Assembly: GCA_027487775.1 (NCBI GenBank)
Contig: JAIYCY010000016.1
Location: 1-64,000, forward strand
DNA length: 64,000 bases
Direction: 5' to 3'
From: Planctomycetaceae bacterium
Lineage (GTDB): Bacteria > Planctomycetota > Phycisphaerae > Tepidisphaerales > Tepidisphaeraceae
Positions 1-8,916 of this stretch are shown here, one piece after another (position 1 is the first letter of the stretch; every line of letters starts with the position of its first letter). The notes beneath the pieces are model-generated. The model was not told the origin of the DNA. It saw only the letters and a program-made list of their open reading frames with translations, and ran no database searches. The position numbers and the translations under genes are program-made.

Positions 1-1
1 G

Positions 2-1048
2 GTGTTTCGATCGTTGGACGGCGTAACCTATGCACCTCTGGCGACGGTCGGTGCGACCGCGACGAACTATGACGACACGACAGCCGAGGACGGGCGGAAG
101 TATTGGTATCGCGTCCGTCCATTCCAGACCGTGACGGTGGCGGGCGTGACGAGCAATGAGCATTTCCACACGACGCTGGAGGACTGGGCGGTGAGTGTGA
201 TGGTTTCCGCGAGCGATCTCACAATGGGAATGGACCACACTGGAATGGTGGCTCGATGGCACTACAACGGCACCAACGAGAGCGCGCAAGCGCGTGTAGT
301 GTTCGATTTTCCGGAGATCGGTTACTACGAGATTTGGGTTCCTGCGAGCGACGGCGTAGCCTACTGGGATTGGGATGTGGCTTCCTTGTCAGACTCAGCT
401 CCAACGAGCCAACCCACAAGTGGATCAGTGAAGGTTGAAGTGTCCGGCGACGACGGATCAACCTCGTCACCGACAATAACTGTGCTTAATGGAGACGCCG
501 CAGCCAATTCTTCGGCTGCGTACTTTACGAAAATGGAAATTCAGGATCTAGGGAATCTTACTGCTGCATATGCTCCTCCTGATCCTGGATTGGTAGGATG
601 GCACCTGGAAAGAACCCAACGGTCTTCTCAGGGCGTTCCCGTGTACACCGACTACATCCAGGTGGTTTGGGAACCCATCGTGGGTCTAGGAGGTATATCC
701 GGCGGTGTGTTGTGGACGACCCCGGGGATTCCGACGCCGAGTATCTCCCTTGCGAATGCAACCGGTGCTACGACAGCCGTCAATCTGAACATCAACTTGA
801 GAGGCAAGGCCGGTCCTGTCGAGCTGAATTTGGGCGTATCGCCTACCTGGACGCAAACCACATCATCATCAACAAGTATTAACTTCCAATCGCTTCCTGC
901 TGAGTGGGGCATTGTTGCAATTACATTTGTCCAACAGGTCGTATTGAAGAGGCGGGATTGGTATGACGCAGTGGGAGAAGAAGTCATTGCGCAAACGGGT
1001 ATGACTTTGGGCTACAATAGTGGACCCGCAATGGTCGCATGGAAGTAA
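2..1048 (+). CDS. Secreted-type protein with fibronectin III-like segment, 5' partial
   Basis: The reading frame is open to the left edge, so the true start lies outside the window and only the last 348 residues are seen. The first 45 residues resemble the end of a fibronectin type III domain (a LDG-x-xYAPLA strand, then YWYRVRPF). The rest is beta-rich and rich in Ser, Thr and Gly with no catalytic motif I recognise; it looks like the C-terminal part of an extracellular or cell-surface protein. The stop lies 8 bases before the likely ATG of the next gene, so the two are probably co-transcribed. Function unknown. Confidence 0.6.
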   Translation: MFRSLDGVTYAPLATVGATATNYDDTTAEDGRKYWYRVRPFQTVTVAGVTSNEHFHTTLEDWAVSVMVSASDLTMGMDHTGMVARWHYNGTNESAQARVVFDFPEIGYYEIWVPASDGVAYWDWDVASLSDSAPTSQPTSGSVKVEVSGDDGSTSSPTITVLNGDAAANSSAAYFTKMEIQDLGNLTAAYAPPDPGLVGWHLERTQRSSQGVPVYTDYIQVVWEPIVGLGGISGGVLWTTPGIPTPSISLANATGATTAVNLNINLRGKAGPVELNLGVSPTWTQTTSSSTSINFQSLPAEWGIVAITFVQQVVLKRRDWYDAVGEEVIAQTGMTLGYNSGPAMVAWK

Positions 1049-1056
1049 CAACAATA

Positions 1057-2031
1057 ATGGATAAGTTCAGATTTGCTGTTTTGGCAGCTGCCACCGCGTG
1101 TACCCTGATCGTGGCATTGGTTTGTATTTCAGGGGACTCTATTCATCCGGTGCGAGCCTCATTCAGAATCTCGGACGCATCGAACTACTTAAATGATTCG
1201 ATCGGCATATCGGGTCGTTTTCTGGTGGTCGTCGTACAACGGTCGAAACGCGACGCTCCCGAAGATGCCAATGAGCGTGCCTTACTTCTTCAAGGCATCC
1301 GGAATGAGTCGCCCGGACGCTTTGGGCGAAGCTTCTACTTTCTTCGATCGGAGTTCTACGATCCAAAGACGGCCAGTTTCGTTCTGGCTAGGGCCGTCAT
1401 GGTCGACTTTTTCCTGCTGGCAACAGTCGGCGCAGCGGGGATCGTGGTGGCGATGTTCGTCAGGTACTACCGTCGCGCCACTGTGGCGTGCGCTGCTCGG
1501 GCGAAAGCTTCTGCGTTCGACGCTCCCGAGGGCACGTCCATCTCGGGGCTGGAGTCGTCGGGACCGATCGGTTGGCGCTTGCACCGATTGGGAGCCGACC
1601 GGTTAATGGTGCAACTGCTGTGTGCCGGTGCCGTTTTCCTGGCAACCTCGCTGATGCTCGCCCTCTTGGTGCGCGGCGGATGGGTGAGTCTTGAGTATGA
1701 CTCTTGGCAGGACCTAAGGCAACGTGAGAACTTTGCGATCTTAACCTCTGGGACGGTGACGAACATCGATGGCAATGTCTTATTTCTCGAAGACGGCCGA
1801 AAAGTGCATTTTGGGGAAATGATGAACATGGAAACGCTCAAAGGTCATATTGCAGAAGCTCAGGGTGCTGTTTTTATTGATCACGGAGGGCAACTGTGTT
1901 TATGGAAGCGCGTCCCGGAAAGCATTGTGCGTACGCCGCCAGAGGCGTGGTTGACCATCCCGCTGATCCGGCGAGAGCGAAGCCTCCATTACATTCTCGT
2001 CGCCGGGTACATCAAAGGAATTGAAGAATAG
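1057..2031 (+). CDS. Membrane protein of unknown function
   Basis: About 324 residues from the ATG at 1057, which starts directly before a hydrophobic stretch (MDKFRFAVLAAATACTLIVA). An in-frame ATG at 1039 inside the previous gene is the alternative. Three membrane segments are visible: the N-terminal one, one near residues 110-130 (MVDFFLLATVGAAGIVVAMF) and one near 185-210. A soluble C-terminal part of about 100 residues follows, containing a TVTNIDGNVLFLEDGRKVHF strand pair like a small OB- or SH3-type barrel. I do not recognise the family. It probably shares a transcript with the partial gene upstream, given the 8-base gap. Confidence 0.6.
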   Translation: MDKFRFAVLAAATACTLIVALVCISGDSIHPVRASFRISDASNYLNDSIGISGRFLVVVVQRSKRDAPEDANERALLLQGIRNESPGRFGRSFYFLRSEFYDPKTASFVLARAVMVDFFLLATVGAAGIVVAMFVRYYRRATVACAARAKASAFDAPEGTSISGLESSGPIGWRLHRLGADRLMVQLLCAGAVFLATSLMLALLVRGGWVSLEYDSWQDLRQRENFAILTSGTVTNIDGNVLFLEDGRKVHFGEMMNMETLKGHIAEAQGAVFIDHGGQLCLWKRVPESIVRTPPEAWLTIPLIRRERSLHYILVAGYIKGIEE

Positions 2032-2149
2032 TCTCGGCGCAGAAACGGGGACAGCCGCGAATGCCATTCGTTTAGCACATAACTCTGCGCCGGCACGCGC
2101 GTTATGAGTCATTGCGCGATCCGTGGTCGCCTGCAATCTTGGGAAGTGC

Positions 2150-2223
2150 GTAGGGTCCGGTGTACGCACCGGACCGTCGTTGCGTCGCTGACGAAATGGT
2201 CCGGTGAATACACCGGACCCTAC
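2150..2223. repeat. REP/BIME family A, copy 1 (two inverted REPs)
   Basis: Two REP units face each other. The first is GTAG at 2150-2153 followed by GGTCCGGTG-TACG-CACCGGACC (2154-2175), a perfect 9-bp stem with a 4-nt loop. The second is GGTCCGGTG-AATA-CACCGGACC (2198-2219) followed by CTAC (2220-2223), the reverse orientation of the same unit. The 83-base block 2146-2228 recurs at 3233-3315 with 3 mismatches. GTAG next to a palindrome is the described hallmark of REPs mobilised by RAYT (TnpA-REP) transposases; no RAYT gene is present in this window. Confidence 0.85.
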
Positions 2224-2321
2224 CTGCTTGAAGCCCATTGGCAATGTGTCTGTCGACAACAGTCGCCCGAAAGAATCTGGGATGCACGATTTGATCGATT
2301 TGAGTAACATCCGAACCCAAC

Positions 2322-2347
2322 GGTCCGGTGCGTACACCGGACCCTAC
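2322..2347 (-). repeat. REP family A, single reverse unit
   Basis: GGTCCGGTG-CGTA-CACCGGACC (2322-2343) followed by CTAC (2344-2347). It has the same 9-bp stem and flanking tetranucleotide as the BIME copies, with a different loop. It stands alone about 100 bases after copy 1. Confidence 0.85.
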
Positions 2348-2487
2348 CTGCTGCTGTAGCTAGATGGGGAGTACAGTACAGGACGGCCGATGGGGCGGGC
2401 ATCCCGGGCGTCGTCGTTGATCACGTCGATGCTGGACCTCGCGAGACGATCTTTGTCACGCCGTGACCGGCTTGTCAATTCACACCC

Positions 2488-3165
2488 ATGAGGTATCCGA
2501 ATATGAGATATGTCTTAGCATGCATGACGATCATCACGATGGGATGCTCGGGGAATAAGCACTTATCAAACAATAGCATATCGAAGCCAGACGATGCACC
2601 GGTAGTACTGAGCGCCGAGTCAATATACGCCAATCGACTCGACGATGGATCGATCATCACGGTGACAAAGCAAGTCATTATGATTCGTCCCACAAAGCCA
2701 ATCCATTGGACGCAATCTGAGACAGAGTCTAGCGCTGCCTTCTTGGAGCCGTATCCGGGAACAACTTACGACGTCGTGCTGACGACTCCGGACGGGCAAT
2801 CTACAAGGTTGTATTGGCAGCTCAATGCTTTACAGGCGTTTCCTTCGAGCATGAAGTTCCTCGATATCAAGTTGAACCGGAGCAAATCCAAGGCGGTTTT
2901 GATCTGGAACGAAAGCGGATTTGCCTGGGCGTCGGTGGTGTCCCGAAATGATGACGAGAAAAGATGGGACGAACTGCCTCGACTTCCGCGAGATCCCCAT
3001 AAAGGAGGGGGATCAATCGGAGATCATGCTGTTGGTGCGTCCGTGTATTTTGATGAAGATGATCAGTCGATCATTGTGTCGATTGTGCGACCGAATAAGG
3101 CTATCGATCGATTCCGAGCAGATACTGATGATGAAGGTAGGTTGGTCTGGATCCGCAACGACTGA
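2488..3165 (+). CDS. Predicted lipoprotein of unknown function
   Basis: 225 residues from the ATG at 2488; an in-frame ATG at 2503 (MRYVLACMTIITMGCSG) gives a more compact lipoprotein signal. The hydrophobic stretch ends in a lipobox, TMGC followed by SG, so the mature protein is probably lipid-anchored outside the cytoplasmic membrane. The rest is a mixed alpha/beta domain with no motif I recognise; about residues 90-225 contain several strand-like segments (VVLTTPDGQSTRLYWQ, KAVLIWNESGFAWASV, SIIVSIV). The gene is flanked on both sides by family A REP elements, so it may be a singly transcribed unit. Function unknown. Confidence 0.65.
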   Translation: MRYPNMRYVLACMTIITMGCSGNKHLSNNSISKPDDAPVVLSAESIYANRLDDGSIITVTKQVIMIRPTKPIHWTQSETESSAAFLEPYPGTTYDVVLTTPDGQSTRLYWQLNALQAFPSSMKFLDIKLNRSKSKAVLIWNESGFAWASVVSRNDDEKRWDELPRLPRDPHKGGGSIGDHAVGASVYFDEDDQSIIVSIVRPNKAIDRFRADTDDEGRLVWIRND

Positions 3166-3236
3166 CGGGGAGACAGCCAGCGAAGTCGGGATGAGAGGGA
3201 ATTGAAACAGGGACGCAAGTAGTTGATTTTGAGTGC

Positions 3237-3310
3237 GTAGGGTCCGGTGTACGCACCGGACCGTCGTTGCGTCGCTGGCGAAAGGGTCCGGTGAATACAC
3301 CGGACCCTAT
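3237..3310. repeat. REP/BIME family A, copy 2
   Basis: GTAG (3237-3240) plus GGTCCGGTG-TACG-CACCGGACC (3241-3262), then a reverse unit GGTCCGGTG-AATA-CACCGGACC (3285-3306) followed by CTAT, one base off the usual CTAC. The 22-base spacer between the two palindromes is nearly identical to copy 1 (2 differences). It lies in the 286-base gap between convergent genes, where it could also act as a bidirectional transcription barrier. Confidence 0.85.
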
Positions 3311-3451
3311 CTGCTCAAGATCTGCCCTGATCTGCGATCCCCGATAAAAAGCATACCGGACGAGTGATACGGGTTTGGAGCAGGACGAAGAGACAGAAAC
3401 GGAGACGTAAACAGGATTGATCGCATCTTACTACTCCTTACGTCCCCGTTT

Positions 3452-5131
3452 TCATTCTTCTGGGACACGCGCGGCCACATCGTCACCGACGATCACGGCA
3501 TCCGGGCTACCAACGACGACATCTCGCCGCTCCCACAACACCACACCCTCGCCGCGCCACACCGGTGAATAGCCCGCCTCCACAAACCGCTCGATCCGCC
3601 CCCACGCCTCCGCGTACGCCTCTGCACGCACCGGATACCGCACCAGCTCGCGCACCTGCGTCACGTGCATCTGCACATGATCCTTCACCGACTCTGGCAA
3701 CACGACATATCGCGCGCCGCGATCCGCACGCAGATCTTCGAGCAGCATCGTCACGTACCGCCCCGCCGCCTGGTCATCGTTGATGAACAGAAACGTCAAC
3801 GGCACCCGCGACGCCGGCTTCATGCCCGTCTCGATCAGAAGCCGCGCGTACCCGTCCATCCAGACGCGATCCACCTGTTCCGCGTCAATATCCGCCCGCA
3901 GGTCCGCACGTCGCAGCAGTTCATCCGAAATCGCCAGCCGCCGCGCCGGCTCAGCACGCAACAGTTCAATCGAAGGCGGCACGGAAATCGCCAGCGGCAG
4001 GATCATCGCCCCCACGATCGCCCGCACCGACACGCGCCGCGGCATCGTCGCTGCCAACATCGCCCCCGGCACCATGATCGGCAGGAAGTGATACGCGTAC
4101 ATTCGTTTCTGCAGCACCACGCCGACGATTTCCAATAGCAACCACACCCACAAAAACACCATCACACGCTTCGATCCGCCACCATCGTCATTCGCTGTCG
4201 AGCCAGACCCGCGCGAATGATGCGTATCACTCGACGCATGCGCTCTCGTCATCACCGATGCCGCATGCTCCGTTCCCACTCGCTTCCGCCCCAGCAACAC
4301 CGCAACCCCGATCACACCCATGACCCCCGCCAACACGCTCGCGATCTTCATCACCGCGAACCCATCCCACGCGCTGCCCGCCGCGTAACGCGATGCTTCA
4401 CGCATCTGCTCCAACGTGTATCCGTCCACCGACACCCGGCCTGCAATCCATATCCAACCCAACAATCCGAGCAGCATCCCCACACACCAACCGGCCCGCA
4501 TCCATGCCCCCATCCAGCCCCCCACGCGCCATCGCAGAACCAGCACCACCCCGAGCGCCCCCGCCACCGCGAGTCCACTCGGTTTGAGCAGCGCCGCCCC
4601 GAACGCGATCAACACACTCAAACATGCCAACGCCCCGGCGCGTTGCAACTCGCCTCGATCGCATCGCGACAGCACCCACACCACCACCGCCCCCGACAAG
4701 CTCGTAAAAAAGATCTGCAGCGTCTCGGTCTGAAATCCACCGAACACAAAAGGCTGTAGGTTGAGCAGCACCAGCCCCACAGCGACTCCCGCAGCCACGC
4801 GCGTCCATCGCGCCTCTCCATCGCGCCTCATCGCACACGCGGCAAGTCCAACACTGCACGCGCTGAGGATCGACAACCCCAACTGGATTAGCACATACCC
4901 CCGCCAATCCGTCCGCGCGATCTCCCACGCCCATTGCGTGACCGCTCCCACCGTCGCTGGCTTGTTGTCGATCAGATCGCGCCCGAACAGTCCGCCCTCG
5001 CTCACCATCCGACCCATGTACACGAACAACGCCCCATCCGGATCGAACGGACGATTGACAAAGCTCCACCGCGACAGCCCCGCCGCCGTCAGCGCGATCA
5101 CGATCAGCATCACCCAACCGATTCGCTGCAT
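3452..5131 (-). CDS. GT-C-type (ArnT/PMT-like) membrane glycosyltransferase
   Basis: About 559 residues. ATG at 5131 is chosen because GGGAAGAGG lies just upstream; a GTG at 5188, three bases after the upstream stop, is the alternative and would give 578 residues. The N-terminal region has the GT-C layout: one membrane helix, then a periplasmic loop with RPFDPDGALFVYMGRMVSEG and GLFGRDLIDNKPA, matching the acidic-residue and D-x-KPP-like signatures of dolichyl/undecaprenyl-phosphate-sugar transferases. About ten further hydrophobic segments follow, then a soluble C-terminal domain of roughly 150 residues. The family moves sugars from polyprenyl phosphates to protein or lipid acceptors at the outer face of the membrane; donor and acceptor here are unknown. 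It follows the membrane protein at 5192 closely, suggesting an operon. Confidence 0.7.
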   Translation of the reverse strand: MQRIGWVMLIVIALTAAGLSRWSFVNRPFDPDGALFVYMGRMVSEGGLFGRDLIDNKPATVGAVTQWAWEIARTDWRGYVLIQLGLSILSACSVGLAACAMRRDGEARWTRVAAGVAVGLVLLNLQPFVFGGFQTETLQIFFTSLSGAVVVWVLSRCDRGELQRAGALACLSVLIAFGAALLKPSGLAVAGALGVVLVLRWRVGGWMGAWMRAGWCVGMLLGLLGWIWIAGRVSVDGYTLEQMREASRYAAGSAWDGFAVMKIASVLAGVMGVIGVAVLLGRKRVGTEHAASVMTRAHASSDTHHSRGSGSTANDDGGGSKRVMVFLWVWLLLEIVGVVLQKRMYAYHFLPIMVPGAMLAATMPRRVSVRAIVGAMILPLAISVPPSIELLRAEPARRLAISDELLRRADLRADIDAEQVDRVWMDGYARLLIETGMKPASRVPLTFLFINDDQAAGRYVTMLLEDLRADRGARYVVLPESVKDHVQMHVTQVRELVRYPVRAEAYAEAWGRIERFVEAGYSPVWRGEGVVLWERRDVVVGSPDAVIVGDDVAARVPEE

Positions 5132-5191
5132 CGCTCGCCTCTTCCCTGAGTCGTGTCGATTCGCCTCATGCACGCGCTGTTCGCTCACCCC

Positions 5192-6142
5192 TCAATTCGC
5201 GCGACGAATAATTTTCTCATCCGAAGATGCCGCCCGAGCATCCGTGCCAGATGCTTCGGCGCGGGCCTCCGCACGCGCCATCTGTGCCTTCAGCAACTGC
5301 CCTCGCCGCCTCATCGCATAGCCCCAGATCGCCCCGGGCACGCCCGCCGCCAGGTAATCGATCGGGAGCGGCCGTGCCAGCGCCGCGAAGTAATGCCCCG
5401 GATCGCCGATCTCGATACGCGTCGGCGCGAAATACGCGCTCACATACCCGATCAACGCCACCACCATCGGCCCCATCCAAAACCAAATCGCCGGGCTCGC
5501 CGCGATCGATCGATGCGCCGCCATCGCACCGAGCAGGCCCGCGATCAACACGCACAACAGAACCTGCAGCTTCTCCGTCGACCGACACAAAAACATCATC
5601 ACCGCAGCCATCACCACCGCCTGAATCAGCACCGCCAACACCTTCTGATCCAGCGGTTCCGGCTCGATCGCGTCCTCGTCCTCTCGCAGCTTCTCATTCG
5701 TCGCATCATCGATCGCAGGCACACCCCGGCCCGGGGACAGATTCTTCACGAGCATCCACAAGCCCATCGCCAGCCCGAACAGCAACACCGTCTCCCCCGC
5801 CAGCGTCAGAAACACCGACGCCTCACGCGATCCCACACCCGTACCCACCAGCGTGTAATAGATCGATCCGCCACGCCAACTCAGCACCGCCGTCGCGAGG
5901 ATGCCGATCGCCAGCGCCGCCTCCTCATGCACGCGCCTCACCAATGGCAGCGCGATCAATGTTCCTCCCACCATCGCCACCACCACGCCCACCAGCCCGA
6001 TCACGGCCGACGGTTGATGCAACACCGACGCCTCAAACCCCGCATGCGCCGGCACGCCCATCACATGCGAGACGAGCCAGCCCCACGCCAGCGACAACAC
6101 CATCGCAAGCCCGATCCGCACTCGGTCCAGTTGAATCGACAT
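5192..6142 (-). CDS. Multi-pass membrane protein of unknown function
   Basis: About 316 residues from the ATG at 6142 (MSIQLDRVRIGLAM). An earlier in-frame start at 6232 would add a polar 30-residue extension that looks non-coding. About eight hydrophobic segments span the protein, with one larger polar loop near residues 150-190 (AIDDATNEKLREDEDAIEPEP). The C-terminal 40 residues are charged and Ala-rich. I do not recognise a family. It sits directly upstream of the glycosyltransferase, three bases from that gene's earliest possible start, so the two are probably one transcript and may act together in envelope glycan synthesis (inference from position only). Confidence 0.65.
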   Translation of the reverse strand: MSIQLDRVRIGLAMVLSLAWGWLVSHVMGVPAHAGFEASVLHQPSAVIGLVGVVVAMVGGTLIALPLVRRVHEEAALAIGILATAVLSWRGGSIYYTLVGTGVGSREASVFLTLAGETVLLFGLAMGLWMLVKNLSPGRGVPAIDDATNEKLREDEDAIEPEPLDQKVLAVLIQAVVMAAVMMFLCRSTEKLQVLLCVLIAGLLGAMAAHRSIAASPAIWFWMGPMVVALIGYVSAYFAPTRIEIGDPGHYFAALARPLPIDYLAAGVPGAIWGYAMRRRGQLLKAQMARAEARAEASGTDARAASSDEKIIRRAN

Positions 6143-6274
6143 ACCCAAACGCTCCAGTCTGCAATCGACAATCTCAATCCTGCAATCGCGAGCCTCGCCG
6201 TCGGCCTTGCTTTGCCGTTGGCTCGGCGACACGCGAGAGTGTACGGTTCAGCGGTTTGGTTGACCACGCGCCTC

Positions 6275-8617
6275 ATGGACAGTCTCTTCCCCATCGACCC
6301 CGCCTCCTCCGCCGCGCCAGTCGCGCCAGGGTCGGTCGTCCGCGTCGCACTCGAACGTGGCATCGACAAGCAACTCGACTACGCCGTCCCCGAGGCGCTC
6401 CAGTCCCTCGTCCACATCGGCCAGCGCGTCCGCGTCCCGCTCGGTCGATCCAACACGCCCGCCTTCGGCGTCATCGTCGATCTGCCCACCACAGGCACCT
6501 TCGCCAAACTCAAATCCCTCGATCGCCTCGTCGACGATCGCACGCTCTTCTCGCCCGAGTTGCTCGAGATCGCGCTCTGGATCAGCCGGTATTACCTCTG
6601 CCCGCTCGGTGTCGTCATGGAGGCCATGATTCCATCGGCCGTCAAAAAACGGATCGGCGCGGCCCGCGAGCGCGTCGTCCGACCGACACGTTCGCGCGAA
6701 GAACTCCAGGCGATCTTCGAGTCGATCAAAGCCCCCAAACGCCGCGCCATCCTCGCACGCATCCTCCAGCTCCCCGAACACGAGCCCATCGAAATCCACC
6801 GACTCGCCGGCGAAGCAGGCGTCAAAGCCCCCGCCGTCCTCGGCCTCGTCAAGCTCGGTCTGCTCAAGCTCGAACAGCGCTACACCGCCAGCGATCACAT
6901 CCCCTACTCCCTCGCGCCGCACGTCGCGCCCGCCCCGCCCATCGCCACGCCCGACCAGAACCGCGTGATCACGGCCATCACGCCTCACCTCTTCTCCGGC
7001 TTTTCTGTTCATTTACTTCGCGGGGTCACTGGCTCGGGCAAAACCGAAGTTTATCTCCGCCTCATCGAGCGCGTCATCGAAGATCATCAAGGCGCGCTCG
7101 TCATGGTCCCCGAGATCGCCCTCACGCCGCAAACCGCCAGGCGTTTCACCGAACGCTTCGGAAAAGTCGCCGTCATGCATTCCGGCCTCTCCGCAGGCGA
7201 GCGTTACCGCCAATGGCAGTCCATCGCCGCCGGTGAGGCCGACGTCATCGTCGGCGCACGCTCGTCCATCTTCGCCCCGCATCCGCGCCTCGGCCTGATC
7301 GTCGTCGATGAAGAGCACGAGCCGAGCTACAAACAAGACTCCGCCCCGCGCTATCACGCACGCGATCTCGCCATCAAGCGCGCTCACCAGCAGAAAATCC
7401 CCGTCCTGCTCGCCTCCGCCACGCCCAGCCTCGAATCATGGCAACGCGCCACCGACACCTCGCTCCCCGAATCATCTCGGTATCAACTTCACGAGCTACC
7501 CGTCCGCGTGAGCGATCGCCCGCTCCCCACCGTCGAGATCGTCGACCTGCGCGAGGCCAATCGCCTTCGCAAAGGCATCCACCTTTTCAGTCCGCGTCTC
7601 GAAGCCGCACTCAAGCAAACGCTCGATCGCAACCAGCAGGCCATCCTTCTGCTCAATCGTCGCGGCTACAGCAACTTCATCTACTGCGCCAGTTGTCAGA
7701 CGGCCATCCAGTGCAAATTCTGCGACAAAACCCTCACCTACCACCGCGCCGCAGAGATGAAGCCCACCGATCATTCAACTGCCTCTGCCGTTCACACCGG
7801 CCAGGCGCATTGCCACTACTGCCTCGCGGTCAATCCGCTTCCCCCTGCCTGCCCGACTTGCGGCAAGCGTCTCACGCTCTTTGGTCTTGGCACGCAGCGA
7901 GTCGAGGAGGAAATGGCGCGCAAGTTTCCCGGCGTCGAGTTCGCGCGCGTCGATTCCGACACCATGCGAAGCGCCTCCGACTACGAAAAACTTCTCGCGC
8001 GTTTTGCTTCCGGCGAACTTCGCGTTCTGCTCGGCACGCAAATGCTCGCCAAGGGTCTTGATTTCCCCAACGTCACGCTCGTCGGCGTGATTAATGGAGA
8101 CACGGCTCTGAGCCTTCCCGACTTCCGCGCAGCCGAGCGCACGTTTCAGCTTCTGACACAGGTCGCCGGTCGCGCCGGTCGGGGGAGCATTCCGGGTCGC
8201 GTGATCGTGCAGACGTTTTTGCCCGACGATCCGACCATCCGGGCCGCCGTCTCGCAGGACTATGTCAGCTTCGCCTCCGCCGAGCTTGAGCAGCGCCGCG
8301 CGGTGAATCTTCCTCCGTTCGTGCGTCAGGCCCGCATCGTCGTGCGCGACGAAGATCCCGAAACCCTCGCCGCCCGCGCCGAGCACCTCGCCGCCGACAT
8401 TCGCCAGGCGATCGACGTCATGCAGCTTCCCGTCCGTTTCCGCGGGCCGATCCCCGCCCCGGTCGGTCGCATCGCCGGCTACTATCGCCAGCAACTGCTC
8501 ATCTCGGCGAGCAGCGCCAGCACCGTCCAAAAACTCCTCGCCGAGCTCCGCGCCCACAAACACGTCGTCTCCGGCGACCGCGTTGCCATCGATGTCGATC
8601 CGATCTCCCTGCTCTAA
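6275..8617 (+). CDS. priA: Primosomal protein N' (replication restart helicase PriA)
   Basis: 780 residues from the ATG at 6275 (MDSLFPIDPAS). The open frame continues 374 codons upstream, but that part is antisense to the membrane-protein gene and is not real. The order fits PriA: N-terminal 3'-DNA-binding domain (VALERGIDKQLDYAVP), Walker A GVTGSGKTE near residue 250, Walker B DEEH near 345, paired-cysteine zinc clusters near 470-530 (YCASC, CKFC, CHYC, CPTC), and helicase motifs GTQMLAKGLDFPNV and QVAGRAGRG. PriA unwinds lagging-strand ends at stalled forks and reloads the replicative helicase. The zinc region has a slightly long insert between the second and third Cys pairs. Convergent with recQ, with REP elements between them. 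Confidence 0.96.
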   Translation: MDSLFPIDPASSAAPVAPGSVVRVALERGIDKQLDYAVPEALQSLVHIGQRVRVPLGRSNTPAFGVIVDLPTTGTFAKLKSLDRLVDDRTLFSPELLEIALWISRYYLCPLGVVMEAMIPSAVKKRIGAARERVVRPTRSREELQAIFESIKAPKRRAILARILQLPEHEPIEIHRLAGEAGVKAPAVLGLVKLGLLKLEQRYTASDHIPYSLAPHVAPAPPIATPDQNRVITAITPHLFSGFSVHLLRGVTGSGKTEVYLRLIERVIEDHQGALVMVPEIALTPQTARRFTERFGKVAVMHSGLSAGERYRQWQSIAAGEADVIVGARSSIFAPHPRLGLIVVDEEHEPSYKQDSAPRYHARDLAIKRAHQQKIPVLLASATPSLESWQRATDTSLPESSRYQLHELPVRVSDRPLPTVEIVDLREANRLRKGIHLFSPRLEAALKQTLDRNQQAILLLNRRGYSNFIYCASCQTAIQCKFCDKTLTYHRAAEMKPTDHSTASAVHTGQAHCHYCLAVNPLPPACPTCGKRLTLFGLGTQRVEEEMARKFPGVEFARVDSDTMRSASDYEKLLARFASGELRVLLGTQMLAKGLDFPNVTLVGVINGDTALSLPDFRAAERTFQLLTQVAGRAGRGSIPGRVIVQTFLPDDPTIRAAVSQDYVSFASAELEQRRAVNLPPFVRQARIVVRDEDPETLAARAEHLAADIRQAIDVMQLPVRFRGPIPAPVGRIAGYYRQQLLISASSASTVQKLLAELRAHKHVVSGDRVAIDVDPISLL

Positions 8618-8732
8618 ACTCCCGCCGATCATCGACCCAAACCCCACCCCACTTCACCCGTCCACCCGATTCATTTCAGCCCCCTCACCCGTCCGAATCA
8701 TCTAACACTAACAACGCTTCGATTATCAGATT

Positions 8733-8819
8733 GTAGGGTGCGTGCAACGCACCGCACCCATCACACCCCATCGCGCGCTCGAAGGTCGCGACGCCATCGG
8801 TGCATTGCATGCACCCTAC
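8733..8819. repeat. REP/BIME family B, copy 1
   Basis: GTAG (8733-8736) with GGTGCGT-GCA-ACGCACC (8737-8753), a perfect 7-bp stem, then a reverse unit GGTGCAT-TGC-ATGCACC (8799-8815) followed by CTAC (8816-8819). The architecture is the same as family A (GTAG inward-facing palindromes, CTAC at the far end) but with a different stem sequence. It sits between the convergent ends of priA and recQ. Confidence 0.8.
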
Positions 8820-8827
8820 GCGCCCCC

Positions 8828-8911
8828 GTAGGGTGCGTGAAACGCACCGTGCATCACACCATCCCCGCCGCAACACCGGGCGTCGTCAAAGGTGCATTGC
8901 ATGGACCCTAC
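8828..8911. repeat. REP/BIME family B, copy 2
   Basis: GTAG (8828-8831) with GGTGCGT-GAA-ACGCACC (8832-8848), then GGTGCAT-TGC-ATGGACC (8891-8907, one stem mismatch) and CTAC (8908-8911). It lies 8 bases after copy 1 and ends about 5 bases before the recQ stop, so the two copies fill most of the 299-base gap between priA and recQ. No other feature is visible in that gap. Confidence 0.8.
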
Positions 8912-8916
8912 GAGGC

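Larger units (their letters stand above)
2032..2487. other. Intergenic region with three REP elements
   Basis: This 456-base stretch holds no convincing gene. It contains three copies of a 22-base palindrome flanked by GTAG or CTAC (annotated separately). Short frames here simply translate the palindromes into repeated VRCTHRT-like peptides on either strand, which argues against coding. The last 100 bases should carry the promoter of the lipoprotein gene at 2488, but I see no clear -35/-10 pair. Confidence 0.6.

Noticed and set aside
2150-2347. CRISPR-like array from the repeated palindromes
   Set aside because: The repeats alternate in orientation, are irregularly spaced and carry GTAG/CTAC ends. 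There are no unique equal-length spacers and no cas genes; REP/BIME elements fit better.
5153-6274. Apparent 374-codon N-terminal extension of priA
   Set aside because: It is Arg/His/Pro-rich, has no family match and lies antisense to a hydrophobic membrane-protein gene; PriA homology starts at the ATG at 6275.
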